Of a stretch of DNA of 29,988 bases, positions 29,963 through 29,988 are shown piece by piece. The notes beneath the pieces are model-generated. The model had not been told where the DNA came from, searched no databases, and was given only the letters and a program-made list of their open reading frames with translations. Position 1 is the stretch's first letter, and each line of letters opens with the position of its first letter. The translations under genes were made by a program, and so were the position numbers. The stretch comes from UM-FILTER-42-9 sp038063775 (GTDB lineage: Bacteria > Patescibacteriota > Minisyncoccia > Moranbacterales > UBA2206), in NCBI GenBank assembly GCA_038063775.1, contig JBBTUK010000021.1, positions 1-29,988 of the forward strand, written 5' to 3'.

Positions 29963-29984
29963 GCGGCTTGAGGCCGCTTTTTTT
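29963..29984 (+). terminator. Rho-independent terminator near the window end
   Basis: GCGGC (29963-29967), loop TTGAG, GCCGC (29973-29977), then seven T. It would end transcription coming through from the 29005 gene or from a small RNA in the hairpin region. Confidence 0.8.
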
Positions 29985-29988
29985 GTTG

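Noticed and set aside
1..29988. Alternative genetic code with UGA as glycine
   Set aside because: UGA ends purB, purE, the permease and other genes at the expected family lengths, and no in-frame UGA occurs inside the conserved domains.

Overview
The window looks like part of a small-genome bacterium of the Candidate Phyla Radiation (Patescibacteria), possibly near Moranbacteria or Parcubacteria. This is inferred from style only: mostly short genes of AT-leaning and variable composition, many secreted or membrane-anchored proteins of unknown role, a CAP-domain protein, lysozyme-like proteins with a CxxC signature, a DUF4325 protein, and a large glycosyltransferase cluster. UGA is used as stop (for example purB, lgt), so the Gracilibacteria/Absconditabacteria code does not apply. 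No rRNA, tRNA, CRISPR array or transposase gene is visible. A 100-N assembly gap (1652-1751) interrupts purC.

Layout. (1) 1-2434: a purine operon, purB (5' end off the window), purE and purC, each of the last two with a strong Shine-Dalgarno, closed by a terminator. This block is visibly richer in G+C than what follows. (2) 2440-8630: envelope genes: an AI-2E family permease, lgt carrying an in-frame palindromic insertion, a membrane-anchored thioredoxin-fold protein, a membrane-anchored glucosaminidase-like protein, a secreted Asp/Glu-rich protein and a CAP-domain protein. (3) 8731-9839: a two-gene regulatory module, an HTH/GHKL-ATPase fusion and a STAS-like DUF4325 protein, driven by a promoter overlaid with three TGCATA repeats spaced exactly 10 bp apart. 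(4) 9876-12266: two secreted proteins (one with Ca-binding-like loops, one matrixin-like zinc protease) with matching terminator regions, plus several promoter-linked repeats and a leader rich in terminator hairpins. (5) 12267-27223: a surface-glycan cluster, all on the plus strand. It has a 1576-residue fusion of three glycosyltransferases and a Wzx-like flippase, a COG4091-type oxidoreductase with a SAF domain, four tandem related GT2 genes (one frameshifted at a T8A6 tract) with a polysaccharide deacetylase among them, two multi-pass GT-C-like proteins, and a secreted glycosidase-like protein. (6) 27319-29988: a membrane protein, three small Cys-rich putative zinc proteins, a second glucosaminidase-like paralogue, and hairpin-rich DNA.

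How it may fit together. The glycan cluster could build, flip and trim a surface polymer. The lysozyme-like, CAP, protease and acidic proteins would act at or outside the membrane. The HTH-ATPase/STAS-like pair may be a partner-switch regulator controlling itself. A recurring theme is palindromic or repeated DNA sitting directly upstream of the -35 box (7539, 10972, 11912, 28911), with a second theme of an exact TGCTATAAT extended -10 (2451, 6205, 8760).

All calls come from reading the sequence. No database search or folding program was run, and domain names rest on recognised motifs.
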